Assembly (NCBI GenBank): GCA_964019335.1
Contig: OZ025702.1
Span: 290,001-354,000 of the forward strand
DNA: 64,000 nucleotides
Source of the DNA: Diplonema japonicum
Lineage: Eukaryota; Euglenozoa; Diplonemea; Diplonemida; Diplonemidae
Direction: 5' to 3'
Below the pieces are notes generated by a model, which was given only the letters and a program-made list of their open reading frames with translations, searched no databases and was not told the origin of the DNA. The position numbers were made by a program, and so were the translations under genes. Of the stretch, positions 10,896-20,238 are shown one piece after another; position 1 is the first letter of the stretch, and each line of letters starts with the position of its first letter.

Positions 10896-13800
10896 GCAAA
10901 TGGGCCAAGAAACAACCTCCCGGGAGGCAGCCACAGGGAAGGCCGGGAGGGCGCAGGGCGCAGCAAGAGAACGCCCCTGCGTTCAGCCTCGAGGGGACCG
11001 CCCCGAATGCAATCAGCCAGGTCGGCTGTCCCAGGAAGGGGGAACGGAGCACCGAAGGGAAGGTTCAGCCCACGTGGTGGCCCTCTCGGTTACTCCAGAC
11101 AAAAGACTGGACACACCCCACACCCCCCCACCCCAGTTTCCCCCCAGTGGTTGTTATTGCAAAAAAAATTAACAGCCGTGTTGTGTTTTCCACTTTCCTT
11201 TCCCTTCCTTTCCCTTCCTTCCCCTTCCTCTCACTGTTTCCCATTTCCCCTTTTTTTTAATTTCACACTCACCAATGATTCGCTCAATAGGAGCAATACC
11301 TCCCTGGGGGGCTTTCCGCCGGAGGTTCCAGCCAAAGAAGGACATCCAGCTGGAAGGTAGGCCCCCGTTTTTCTCTCACTTGACTGAGGGAATAATGTAA
11401 TTCAGCCCTCTTCGGCTGTCCCAAAGCAGAGCACGGGTTGGTGGGGGACCAGGGCTCCTCCTGCTTGCAGAAGCCTGGTCCATTGCCCTCCCTATTTCCC
11501 CATGGTTTCCCTTCACCTTTTTTTCCCTTTTCTCAGGTGTTGCTCTCCATGGCGGCCCTGCATTGGTATTTTGAAAAAAAAAATAAAAAGAGATCTCGCT
11601 GCCCAACCGGAAGCCGTACAGACTCGTCAACCTGTACCTGCCTCCGACAACGGGTAGAGACGGCGACGACAGACCACCCCCCGAGAAATATTTCCGCCCG
11701 GAAGAGCTGCCTCATGACAGTCACACCATCATCGCCGGTGACATGAACGCCCACCACACGATGTGGGACAAAAGGGGCACACCGAATAAGCTGGGAGAAA
11801 TACTGCACAGCTGGATGCTGCGATGGGGCTACAGCACATGGAACAAGAGCAGCGAAGCCACGATCCTGAACCCGTCAGGAAACCCAACCTCTCCGGACAT
11901 GGTAATGAGCAGCGCAGAGTTCGACAAATCTTCTTGGAGGACGTTGCCAGCAATGGGCTCAGACCACGTTCCGATGTTCTTCAGTCTGAGAGGGGGAGTC
12001 AGCCAACCGACCAGAAGAGTACTCTACTCTTGGGGGAGGGAGGCAAGGAGCGCGTACAGGGAGACGATGGAAGAAAAGTGCAGCAGGCTGCTCAGGGCCA
12101 GGGACCCGATAAGGCTAAACGCTGAGTTTCGCACGCTTCTTCTATCGGCAACCGAATCGTGCGTCCCCAGGAAAGGACAGAAGAAAGGGAAGGTTTGGTG
12201 GAACGACGAGATTGACGCACTCGCAAGGCGACGAAGCACACTGAAGGCGAAGCTGTTGTCCGAGGATCACGACGGGAACGACGAAGACCTGGCACGTCTA
12301 GCGGCGATGGAGGCAGAGCTGGACAGGGCGATAACGAGCGGGAAGCAGGCTGCCTGGGGCGACTACACCAAGAAGTTGTCCAAGGACGGAAACCTGTCGC
12401 AAGCCTTCTCGGTCATCCGCAGATTCGACGGTCGCAGCGAGAAGCCACCAGTAGCCCCGCTCCGACGAGGAAACGGTATCGCCACCACCGACAGGGAGAA
12501 GGCCAGTGTACTCGTCGAACACTACGCGAGGGCCTGCTCCCCAAGGACGACTGCCAAGTCGGAGGAAGTGATCACCACCATCAAGAAGGACGCGAAGCCC
12601 GGGACAGACAACGACTTCCCCCTGGTAACGAAGGACGAGCTGGACTCGGTGCTGCGAAGGCTGAAGAAGGGCAAGGCTCCGGGCCCAGACGGCATCTACA
12701 ACGAAATGCTGAAGTACCTGGGACCGGTGGCCAGGGAAGTTCTACTCCTCCTCTACAACTCATCCCTCCAGACCGGTGTCGTCCCTGCCGAATGGAGGCG
12801 GTCTTCCATCATCCCCCTCATGAAAAAGGGCAAAGACCAATCCGAACCCGCCTCGTACAGGCCGATCGCGCTGACGTCAAACATCGTGAAGACGTTGGAG
12901 CGAATAGTCAAGGACAGGATGTGCTTCCTGCAGGACACAGGACGGGTAAGGCAATTGCACACATCGCAGGCGGGTTTCCGGAAAGGGAGGTCCACGGAGG
13001 AAAACGTGCTGTACGCCGCCTCAAAGCTCAAAAGTGTCAGGCTGAGCCAAGGTCTGGGGGGTCTCCTGCTGTTCGACTTCAAAGGAGCCTTCGACACAGT
13101 CTGGCACAAGGGAGTGATCGCAAAGCTGATAGGCGACGGTTACCCTCCCAAGCTCGTGAAATGGATCACCTCTTTCCTCGACCAACGTAAAGCCTCCGTC
13201 TGTGTGAACGGGGAACACGGCTGCGTGAAGACAATGACAGGGGGCGTACCCCAAGGCACCATCCTGGCCCCGCAGCTCTTTTCCATCTACGTCAACGACC
13301 TGGCCAGGTTGTACAGGAAGGCTGGAATCGACGCGGTAGTGTACGCAGACGACATAGCGATAGTGCTGGAGGCGGGGAGTCCTGCCGAGCTGAACAAGAA
13401 GGTGCAACGCGCGGTGAGCCTCACGGAGCGATGGTGCGAGACGTTCTCGATGAAACTGTCCCAGGAAAAGACAGAGTTCATGCCGGTGGAGGGACAGTTC
13501 TGGAACTCGCACGACAGTCTCGCAAACCTCATCAACGCCCGCTTCCCCTCGAGTGGGGCGAAAGTCAAGGTGGTACGCGAGGCTAAATATCTTGGAGTCA
13601 CCTTCGACGAAAGCATGAACTTCCACGAGCATGTGCAGAAGGTGAAGGGAAAGATCAACAGCCGTCTTCGCCTGCTGCGCAAACTCGCCGGAACAAGGTG
13701 GGGCTGCCGCAAGCACACCCTAAGGACGCTGTACCTGACGTACGTCCAACCGGTTCTGCGCTACTGTCTCGGTGCTTACGGCAACTTCGTGGGACATGCT

Positions 13801-15141
13801 GCTCTGGCCGAGTTCGACTCGCTACAATACACAGCAGCGAGGTTGATAACGGGATGCTTCGACAAGACTTCCGCGACGGTGACCAGGTCAGAGGCGGGCA
13901 TCTGGGAGATTGAATCCTTGCTGGAACACGACACCCTGGTGCTCTACGAGAAGGCACAGCGTCAACCGGGGACAACAGCGGAGAAGGCAACAAAGATATC
14001 CGGGGGTCAGATGTGGTACGGGAAAAGCTGGCGAAACACCGCGCTCGACTTGGCGAAGAGTCACGGGATGCCGGAACGCGAAGACCTACCACACCACTCA
14101 GTCACTCAGAGCGCAGACCTGCAGCTCCCTCCATGGGTCCAACCCAAAGTCCTGTTCCACCCCGACCTCGTCCGCAAGGTACACAAGAAGGACGAAAAAA
14201 GTCTCAAACTCCGAGCGGCCTTCGAATCGATCAGGAGGCACGGCATCCCAGATGTGATCGTCTACACCGACGGGTCAGTCACCGGACACAGGAACGGCGG
14301 TTCGGCAGCTGTGATAAGGATCGGGTCTGACACACCGAAGCAGGCACGCAAGAGCGGAGGAGCAGTGACTTCGGCCTACCGATGCGAACTGAAAGCGCTG
14401 AACCTGGGGCTGCAATTGACACTGTACCATACCCGGAGACAAGGTGTGACGACCGGAGTAGTGCTGCTGTGCTCGGACTCCCAGTCGGTGATCAGAAGAC
14501 TGATGCAGGGCCACAGAGAGATGAGGCAGAAGGAGGAACTGCTGGCTTGGAAATGGCTGGACGCGCTTGACCGCCAAGGCCTCTCCACCATCATCCAGTA
14601 CGTTCCCGGACACTGCGGCCTACCAGGTAACGAGCAAGCCGACCGACACGCCAAACGCGCCGCAAAGGAGTCGACACCGGACGGACCGACGGACCTGATG
14701 ACCACAAAGAGCCTCATCAAGAGGTCGGTGAACCGCGACTGGGCAGCCTCGTGGGAGAAGACGGGTCGGGACAAGAAGTACCGAGAGGAGATCGGCGCGA
14801 GGTACCTCCCCTTGAAGGAACTGTCCTGCAGACACGATGAGGTACAGATAACGAGACTGCGAACGGGCAGGAGCCACCTGACTTGCGGTTTCCTGTCGAA
14901 ACCCGTCCAGAATGACATACGTTGCCTCTCGTGCCATTCGATCCAGGACAGACACCATCTGCTGATCGGGTGCCCAGCTGGAGACAAGGTCCGCGAAGAG
15001 ATCTTCGGGGATGACATCCCCACGACCACGAAGGAGATGCTCACAATGAGGGTGAGTGAAACCGCCTCCTACCTGAAGAGGATGGACCTCATCTGAGACT
15101 CTCACGACCGCCGAGCCGCTGACCGCAATCGCAGGACGTAG

Positions 15142-15182
<41 letters not shown>

Positions 15183-18100
15183 AACAGAAAAAAGTGAACC
15201 AAAAAGTACTAGTGAACCCTCTCCCCCTCCCCCTGTGTTTCCCATTATTACCCTGTCGTGCACCCCAACTTCTGTCTTCACCTTTCCCCGCCCCTTCACA
15301 CATCCCCCCGTATCATTTCCCTTTGTTTTGAATTTTCTAAGGCTCCGCCGCCCAACAGAGCTGGCTGAAGGGGATGCCTCCGTGCCAGTGTGCCGCTCGT
15401 GAGGGCGAGCACGGACGAGGTACCCCACTCCTCAAAAACCCGGAGGTTCGCCCGAAGGGTGCTGGCTTGGGAAGCGGGCTGGAGAGCTGCCGGGGTCACG
15501 GAGGTGGGCGAAGTCGCGAACACTGGAGCCCACGAACCGGCCCCACCTCCGTCCTCGGTACGTATGGATAGTTTAGCGGAAGTTTCAAGGTTATCACATT
15601 CCTTTCCCCCTTTCGTTAGATACAGGGAGACCCTTGGTCCACCTGTTCTGTCCCCCCAGCCTTTGCTTCGCACGTCAGTGGTTCATTTATTATTATTATT
15701 ATTATTAAAAAAGAATTTTAGGGGTCCGATTACACACACACATGAACATGTAGACGAACGCGGTGTGTGTGGTGGCTGCCCACCTCCACGGTGGTGGTCC
15801 CTGGGCAACGCGCAGGTGGTGAAGGTTGCGCGGCTGAGAGGCAGCTCGAGAGGAGGAGCAGGGGAACGGTGTTGCGTTGGGCGGCCGAGGGCCGGAGCCG
15901 GAGCGCCGTGTTGGATGGCATCCCCTGGGGAAGCCTCCTGCACGCCAGAACGAGGACCGGATCCGGAGACGCCGTTTGATGGTTTTCCTGGGGAAGCTGA
16001 CCTGAACGCCCGAGCGAAGTGGCCTGAGCGTGGGGAGCACTGTTTGCCGACAGAAAACAAGATTAATGCAAAATGTCCAGAGTGCGCAACAGTGTTTTCC
16101 ACGTGAGGGGTTCGATTTCAAAGTGGGTCCTCCAGCCACCAGAGTTGTAGGCTGGGTTCCCGCGGAGAGAGAAGCGGAGCGGAGGCGTCAAGTACGGTGG
16201 ACCACCTCAAGGGATGTAAGTCCATTGTGTGACACAGTCTCTCGGTGAAGGTCCGACTTCTGGTGGGTAGGCAGGCAGAACCGCATAGGGGTGTAAGGAA
16301 CACCATTGTGTGACCTGTCGCACACGGGGAAAGCCCAAGGCCGGTGGGTTATCTGCCAACGTGTCCCCCTCCTCTACTTCGCCTCTCACAACCTCTTCCT
16401 CCCCGCTGACGATTGACTCCACAGCACTCGCCGGCCTACCTGGTGCGCCCGCGTCATTACGCGATAGGGAGTCTCGTTGGAAAAACATCTTTCGCAGCTG
16501 AGAAGGGGGGTTTTTTTTTTTTTTAGAAATAGTAACCAGTAATTCTTTTTTCCCCCTCCCCCATTGGTTTCCCTTTCTTTTTATTTTCCCTACCAGGCTC
16601 CTTTTCTAGTTATGCATTCCTCCCTTCTTTGTGGAAGTTGAGTTCTGAACTTGACTTTTCCTTTTACATTTCCTTTTCAAATTTATATTTTAGGCTCCCA
16701 CAGCCCAACAAAACCAGCAGATGGTGGGGTCCCTGTGGCTGGATAAATCAAAATTAGGGATCTCATCGCCGTCCTTTAATATTTGGGGTTGTCTTTATTT
16801 GGTGACAGCCGAAGCCTTCGAGGCCCAAGAGCTGCGTGGCGGGGGAATGGGGAAAAAATAAGAAAGGTGGATGTCGGGGGCCCCAGGAAAATATACAAGA
16901 GGTCGAGCAAACGAGCAAGAGGTCCCCCCCGATATGGCTCAGTAAGAGAGACTGTTTTTAACCTTCCCTTCCCAATTTTTATGGTTTCAACTTTCTCCGC
17001 CCCCCATCCCCCCCCGCCTGGTAGTGGAATAATTATTATTATTATTAAAAAAGAATTAAAGCCTCCCTAGCTCAGTCGGTAGAGCGCAAGGCCCTTAACC
17101 TTGTGGTCGCGGGTTCGAGCCCCGCGGGAGGTGTTTTTTCCCATTTCTCCAGCTTTCGTATTTTCTCATTTTTTATTATTGTTGGATTTTCTTCACTGAT
17201 GAGAAAAGTGGACACCGCCGCATACCAGGCGACTCAGCCTCTGGAGGATCTGACCAGGTACGAGAAGCTCCTACCAAGGAGGACTTGGTCTGACAAACAG
17301 AGAGAGGCATCGAAAGCCTACAAACTCCCAGAGAGGACGGGCACACCTCACTCGGGCGCCGTCTTCATGAGGAGACTCGCGGTTGCACCCTGGCAAAGAT
17401 TCGAGGGGCAACTCGTGCTCTCCCCCTTCCTAGACACGCAGGTGAAAAGGACGGACCCAAAAGAGGTCAGGAAAGAGGCAACAACGAACACCCTGAACAG
17501 GTTATGCGAGAAACACGGCCGGGCATTCTGCATGGTGTTCACAGACGGGTCCGTAAAGGATGGGAAAAACGGAGGCTCGGCCGCCATCCTGCTGCACAAC
17601 GGGTCCGATGCTGCCTACGGGATCAGCGGTGGACTGTATTCGACATCCTACAAATGCGAACTCAGGGCCCTGAGGCTAGGGATCCGACTGGCGACAAGAC
17701 TCTCAGAGAGGAAGCTTGCAAGCCAAGGGATGGTTCTGATATGCACAGATTCGCAGTCGGTGATACGGAAGATGTGCCAGGGACACATGTCGGCAGCCTC
17801 CAAAGATGACTTAGAACTCTGGCAGGAGGTCGCGAGCTTGACAGGCAGAGGCCACAAGCTAATCGTTCAATACGTCCCGAGTCACTGCGGGTACAAGTGG
17901 AACGAGAAGGCGGACCAGAAGGCAAAAGAGGCGAGCGAAAGACTGGCCCACACCCGTGAGACAGACATTGAGGTGGTTAAAACTCTGGTGAGGAAGCATG
18001 TCATCAGAAGCCACCCCCGCCTATGGAAGGATACTGGCGTCACAAAGACGTACAGGGGGCTGTTTGCCGGAAGTTTCGAGAAGTTCGAGGAGCTGGACAG

Positions 18101-19839
18101 AAAGAAAGAAGTGGCGATCATGAGGCTGAGGGTGGGGAAGAGCCCACTCACTTGCGGATACCTACTCATACCCCCAGTCGAGGAGGTCCCGTGCCATCTA
18201 TGTTCGCAACCCCAGACTCTAAGCCACCTCCTACGGGAATGCCAAGACGAAAAGAGGATCGACCAAAGGAGTCAGATCTTCGGTAGCTCCCTTCCTTCCC
18301 TCAAAGTCCTCCTGCCCACCGACGCCTGTAAGACCGCCCAGCTCTTGGAGCGGCAGGGAACATTGTGAAAAAACTTATAAATTATAATATATTATACTCT
18401 CCAAACATTGAGGTCTGAAGTTGTTAAACGACTTCAGACAGCAATTGTTTCTAACTCAATCTCTCGACTCTGGCTTCACTCCTATCCTTTCTTTTCACCT
18501 CCCTCCCCAGTGTCTTCCCTTATTTTCCATTACCAGGCCCCTGTCCCCCGCCCCCAGTGTTATTCAAATTTTCCACTCACCTTTCATATAGAAAGAAAAA
18601 AGAAAAAAAAAAAAAGAAAAAAAAAGGACAGATGATTCAAGCTTCGGTGTACACAAACGAGCTTGATTTGAATTCCTTTATTTTGAGAAAAAAAAAGAAA
18701 AAAAAAAAAAAAAAAAAACTGAAGAACGAAACTTAATTGAATTGAATTTATTGGCTCCCGAAAGCCCAACAAGTCCAGCAGACGGTGGAGTTTCACAGTC
18801 AGCTGGTTAATTTTTCACAATTGAAACTCCTCCAAAGTTCTTAAAATCTGGGAGGTCGTCTCTTGTTACTAGAGGCGGCTAATGCCTCGAGACCCAGGTG
18901 CTGCCTGGTGGGTGGGATCGGTTTTATTTTATTATGAAAAGAGCGTGGTGAGGGGGTCCAAGTAATTTACTACAGGGAGCAGCGGACCAGGACCCCTCGA
19001 CCAATGGCTCAGTAACAGAGACTGCTTTTCACGAATCACTTTCAAACACCTCTCTTGGTTTGAAGTGATGTCCCTTTCCCTTTCCCTTGAATGGTTTTCT
19101 CTACTCCCCTTCGATCCTCCCGCCTGGTAGTGGAATATTTATTATTATTGATTTTCTTGTCGCCGGGATGAAATCAACTGGTGTTGGTTGCAGGCTTCAA
19201 ACCTGTAGGTGGGGTGACCCACAGCGGTTCAATTCCGCCTTCTCGGTGCCTTATTTTCTCAATTACTAAAAAATCACAGGTATCAGTTGGCTGATATTAC
19301 CGTGTGCAGGGAGAGCGAAATCGGCGAGGGCAAGGAATACATCGTCCGCAGCCACTTGGGGAATGCGGTATGGCTCTTTCTATTACAATTTAAGCGCAAT
19401 CTTACAGTTGTACGCGGGGGACTCTGTGATGGGATACGATATGGGAACGATTAACTTCAACAGTGAAGACATCGGAAAATACCCTGACGAGGTTATTCCT
19501 CAAATTGTGTTGGTTAGGAAGTTCTATCCTAACCAGGCACTGAGGAGGAGGAAGAGGAAGTGGGCTCTGAAGTCCCTCCCGAAGACGAAAAATACCAACA
19601 TGACCAAGGCGCAAGAGGCAAAGGAAGAGGCGGACATGGACGAGTTCCTCGACGAATTGGAGAGAGACGAGGAATACAGGAAGAACGTGACCATCTTTAA
19701 GAACCCTGATGCGGTAACAATGACCACTATGGCCGACCCTGACGAGGCACGAGTGGGTCTGGAGGAAATGCTTGACGGCTTTGAACTTGAACAAGAGTTT
19801 AAGCAGCAGCTAAAGGACCTCGACAGTGATGACGAGTAG
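6462..19839 (+). CDS. NMD3: 60S ribosomal export adaptor NMD3 (split by a giant intron)
   Basis: Four exons (6462-7415, 7454-7530, 19280-19367, 19408-19839) give about 516 residues, close to the family's ~500. The N-terminus has the NMD3 zinc-binding region (ILCCMCG...MCLNCLRG and CRACERYLQPP), then WTEPHSRRLKIKLTIQKEV and the central domains. The C-terminus has the export region IVLVRKFYPNQALRRRKRKW and an acidic, Leu-rich tail. NMD3 bridges nascent 60S subunits to exportin Crm1. The third intron runs from GTATGT at 7531 to CACAG at 19279 (11,749 bp); joining GGAAA to GTATCAG gives GKYQLAD, which fits the family. The start ATG was chosen because the longer upstream frame is only a translated T run. 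Confidence 0.88.
7813..7885 (-). tRNA. tRNA-Lys (CUU), copy 1
   Basis: A 73-nt cloverleaf: 7-bp acceptor, D arm AGTCGGTA loop, anticodon stem CAAGG/CCTTG with loop CCCTTAA, T arm GCGGG-TTCGAGC-CCCGC. Anticodon CTT. Position 33 is C instead of the near-universal U. No intron, no encoded CCA; followed by six T on its own strand as Pol III terminator. Identical to the copies at 17061, 34326 and 34686. Confidence 0.96.
7886..7979. repeat. Inverted repeat upstream of tRNA-Lys copy 1
   Basis: Two 30-nt arms (7886-7915 and 7950-7979) pair at about 27 positions. Each arm, read toward its outer side, is the conserved tRNA-Lys 5' flank (ACAAGAAAATG...GAATTAACA). The right arm is followed by GCCTC, the first five bases of tRNA-Lys, and then by retroelement sequence. 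This fits a divergent tRNA pair whose right member was displaced to 17061. Confidence 0.75.
7985..11586 (+). mobile_element. Non-LTR retrotransposon copy A (5'-truncated, frameshifted)
   Basis: An ingi/I-like element without endonuclease. Reverse transcriptase begins at 8156 (motif GDDGVFNVML), shifts frame near 8308, and continues in the frame open from 8409 (FRKGRSTEEQ, FDFSKAFDRV, GVPQGSVLGPVLF, YADDVAVVV). A second shift at a run of nine C (9775-9783) precedes RNase H (VVYTDGSV, LLTDSQTML, PSHCGVTGNELADGAA) and a C-terminal zinc knuckle (CPACN...HLLRGC). The stop is at 10798-10800. The 10801-11586 segment is its presumed 3' part plus unassigned sequence, including a C run and CA microsatellite at 10821-10890. 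Two frameshifts make it non-autonomous unless the runs were miscounted. Confidence 0.85.
8156..10800 (+). pseudogene. RT-RNase H polyprotein of element A, with two frame breaks
   Basis: The coding remains occupy three frames: 8156-8308, about 8310-9774, and about 9775-10800. The polymerase Asp residues (YADD box) and the RNase H Asp/Glu/Asp residues are all present, so decay seems recent. The first break appears to have lost a few bases within GQV...WKLALVVPIPKPG; the second coincides with a C9 run in the linker PPPWAEGIHVDP. Confidence 0.75.
11587..15096 (+). CDS. Retroelement B polyprotein: endonuclease (partial)-RT-RNase H-zinc knuckle
   Basis: One uninterrupted frame of about 1,169 codons; the first in-frame ATG is at 11743, but the frame is open from 11587 and encodes endonuclease sequence before it (YRLVNLYLPP). 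Domains in order: APE-type endonuclease C-terminal half (IIAGDMNAHHTMWD, GSDHVPMFF), reverse transcriptase (KGKAPGPDGIYNEML, FDFKGAFDTV, GGVPQGTILAPQ, YADDIAIV), RNase H (VIVYTDGSV, CELKALNLGL, LLCSDSQSVI, VPGHCGLPGNEQADRHAK) and a zinc knuckle (CLSCHSIQDRHHLLIGC). All polymerase and RNase H catalytic acids are present. The ingi clade of trypanosomatids has the same domain order. With its 5' part missing it is probably not autonomous. Confidence 0.88.
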   Translation, partial: KEISLPNRKPYRLVNLYLPPTTGRDGDDRPPPEKYFRPEELPHDSHTIIAGDMNAHHTMWDKRGTPNKLGEILHSWMLRWGYSTWNKSSEATILNPSGNPTSPDMVMSSAEFDKSSWRTLPAMGSDHVPMFFSLRGGVSQPTRRVLYSWGREARSAYRETMEEKCSRLLRARDPIRLNAEFRTLLLSATESCVPRKGQKKGKVWWNDEIDALARRRSTLKAKLLSEDHDGNDEDLARLAAMEAELDRAITSGKQAAWGDYTKKLSKDGNLSQAFSVIRRFDGRSEKPPVAPLRRGNGIATTDREKASVLVEHYARACSPRTTAKSEEVITTIKKDAKPGTDNDFPLVTKDELDSVLRRLKKGKAPGPDGIYNEMLKYLGPVAREVLLLLYNSSLQTGVVPAEWRRSSIIPLMKKGKDQSEPASYRPIALTSNIVKTLERIVKDRMCFLQDTGRVRQLHTSQAGFRKGRSTEENVLYAASKLKSVRLSQGLGGLLLFDFKGAFDTVWHKGVIAKLIGDGYPPKLVKWITSFLDQRKASVCVNGEHGCVKTMTGGVPQGTILAPQLFSIYVNDLARLYRKAGIDAVVYADDIAIVLEAGSPAELNKKVQRAVSLTERWCETFSMKLSQEKTEFMPVEGQFWNSHDSLANLINARFPSSGAKVKVVREAKYLGVTFDESMNFHEHVQKVKGKINSRLRLLRKLAGTRWGCRKHTLRTLYLTYVQPVLRYCLGAYGNFVGHAALAEFDSLQYTAARLITGCFDKTSATVTRSEAGIWEIESLLEHDTLVLYEKAQRQPGTTAEKATKISGGQMWYGKSWRNTALDLAKSHGMPEREDLPHHSVTQSADLQLPPWVQPKVLFHPDLVRKVHKKDEKSLKLRAAFESIRRHGIPDVIVYTDGSVTGHRNGGSAAVIRIGSDTPKQARKSGGAVTSAYRCELKALNLGLQLTLYHTRRQGVTTGVVLLCSDSQSVIRRLMQGHREMRQKEELLAWKWLDALDRQGLSTIIQYVPGHCGLPGNEQADRHAKRAAKESTPDGPTDLMTTKSLIKRSVNRDWAASWEKTGRDKKYREEIGARYLPLKELSCRHDEVQITRLRTGRSHLTCGFLSKPVQNDIRCLSCHSIQDRHHLLIGCPAGDKVREEIFGDDIPTTTKEMLTMRVSETASYLKRMDLI
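11587..15180 (+). mobile_element. Non-LTR retrotransposon copy B with long intact ORF and poly(A) tail
   Basis: The most complete of three related elements. The left end falls inside the endonuclease domain, so the 5' end is missing; the right end carries a 40-nt A run (15141-15180) about 45 bp after the stop codon, as expected for a target-primed poly(A) tail. It lies in the same orientation as the host gene NMD3. Its RT shares FRKGRSTEE and the general layout with copy A but is clearly a different subfamily. Confidence 0.88.
15181..17060. mobile_element. Retroelement remnants with two (TTA)n tails
   Basis: No intact gene. A frame at 15390-16106 ends in a Cys-rich patch (CPECATVF) but I cannot identify it. 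(TTA)n microsatellites at 15686-15707 and 17031-17046 are both followed by AAAAAAGAATT and look like 3' tails of non-LTR copies. The second is preceded by a segment (16694-17030) that matches the 3' part of element C (GGCTCCC...AGCCCAACAA, GGCTCAGTAA.AGAGACTG, CGCCTGGTAGTGGAAT). It ends just before tRNA-Lys copy 2. Confidence 0.6.
17061..17133 (+). tRNA. tRNA-Lys (CUU), copy 2
   Basis: Identical to the copy at 7813: anticodon CTT in loop CCCTTAA (C33), six T after the gene. Its usual 5' flank is missing and replaced by a retroelement (TTA)n tail ending 14 bp upstream, while the bases GAATTAAAGCCTC at the junction repeat those left at 7971-7984. Confidence 0.96.
17134..19150 (+). mobile_element. 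Non-LTR retrotransposon copy C (5'-truncated, RNase H onward)
   Basis: It begins within about 65 bp of the tRNA-Lys 3' end and ends with CGCCTGGTAGTGGAAT followed by an ATT-repeat tail (19137-19149), 12 bp upstream of tRNA-Sec. Only the C-terminal third of the polyprotein remains. The 3' untranslated part (18369-19136) contains GGCTCCC...AGCCCAACAAGTCCAGC and ATGGCTCAGTAACAGAGACTG, both shared with the remnant at 16694-17030, so the two copies belong to one 3'-end family. Confidence 0.85.
17199..18368 (+). pseudogene. Truncated retroelement C polyprotein: RNase H plus zinc knuckle
   Basis: An open frame of 389 codons from the first ATG outside the tRNA. RNase H motifs are intact: MVFTDGSVKDGKNGG, CELRALRLGI, ICTDSQSVIRKM and VPSHCGYKWNEKADQKAK, followed by a zinc knuckle CHLCSQPQTLSHLLREC. 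Reverse transcriptase and endonuclease are absent, so it is a dead copy even though the frame is open. It resembles element B more than element A in these motifs. Confidence 0.8.
19162..19248 (+). tRNA. tRNA-Sec (selenocysteine, UCA)
   Basis: An 87-nt gene with all marks of a eukaryotic tRNA-Sec: a 9-bp acceptor (GCCGGGATG with CTTCTCGGT, two G-U pairs and one U-U), a long 6-bp D stem (ATCAAC/GTTGGT) with a four-base loop, the anticodon arm TGCAGG-CTTCAAA-CCTGTA with anticodon TCA, a long variable arm (GTGGG-GTGA-CCCAC) and a 4-bp T stem around TTCAATT. A TTTT terminator follows. It implies that the organism makes selenoproteins. It lies 31 bp before the NMD3 intron acceptor. Confidence 0.93.
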
Positions 19840-20238
19840 AAGGGTTCTGTCTGTTTTTTAATCCCCCTCATCACAGATAGCAGCCCTTACCTAACCCCCC
19901 CGGGCGATCAGGGGAAGAAACAAAATAAACATCATTTGAAGAAAGCTGATGCCTCCCAGCCCCACTCGCAACTTCTTTTTCATTTTTACTTGCCCAAATG
20001 CGCCCTTTCCCACCTTTATTCACTTTATCATTCCATTTTCTTTGTTTTGGCAGTTTACGTGATATGTGAGCTTGAAATCAGTCATTTCCCCCCCTTTTTT
20101 CTTTTTTTTCTCTTTTCTTTTCGTTGGTGGAGTTTCCCCCCATCATAGTTTTCTCTATTTCTTTTTTGCTGTTGGTTTTTCTAAAACGAAGAAGAATCCA
20201 GAAAAAGGGGGGGGGGGGAGCAATGACACGGTAATATT
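19840..20238. other. Intergenic region, NMD3 to glycosyltransferase gene
   Basis: Pyrimidine-rich sequence with T runs (about 20096-20125) and a G run (20210-20219) just before the next ATG. No gene or known element seen. Confidence 0.5.

Larger units (their letters stand above)
7531..19279 (+). other. Giant third intron of NMD3, filled with tRNA genes and retroelements
   Basis: Flanked by a consensus GTATGT donor and a TTACTAA...CACAG acceptor. All other introns resolved in the window are under 0.6 kb. Contents in order: tRNA-Lys (-), a hairpin, retroelements A and B plus remnants, tRNA-Lys (+), retroelement C and tRNA-Sec (+). The segment 7578-7812 before the first tRNA has no recognisable content. 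Confidence 0.8.

Noticed and set aside
16000-16140. A GGTTCGATTTC box resembling a tRNA B box near 16109
   Set aside because: No cloverleaf, no A box at the right distance and no terminator; it sits in retroelement debris.
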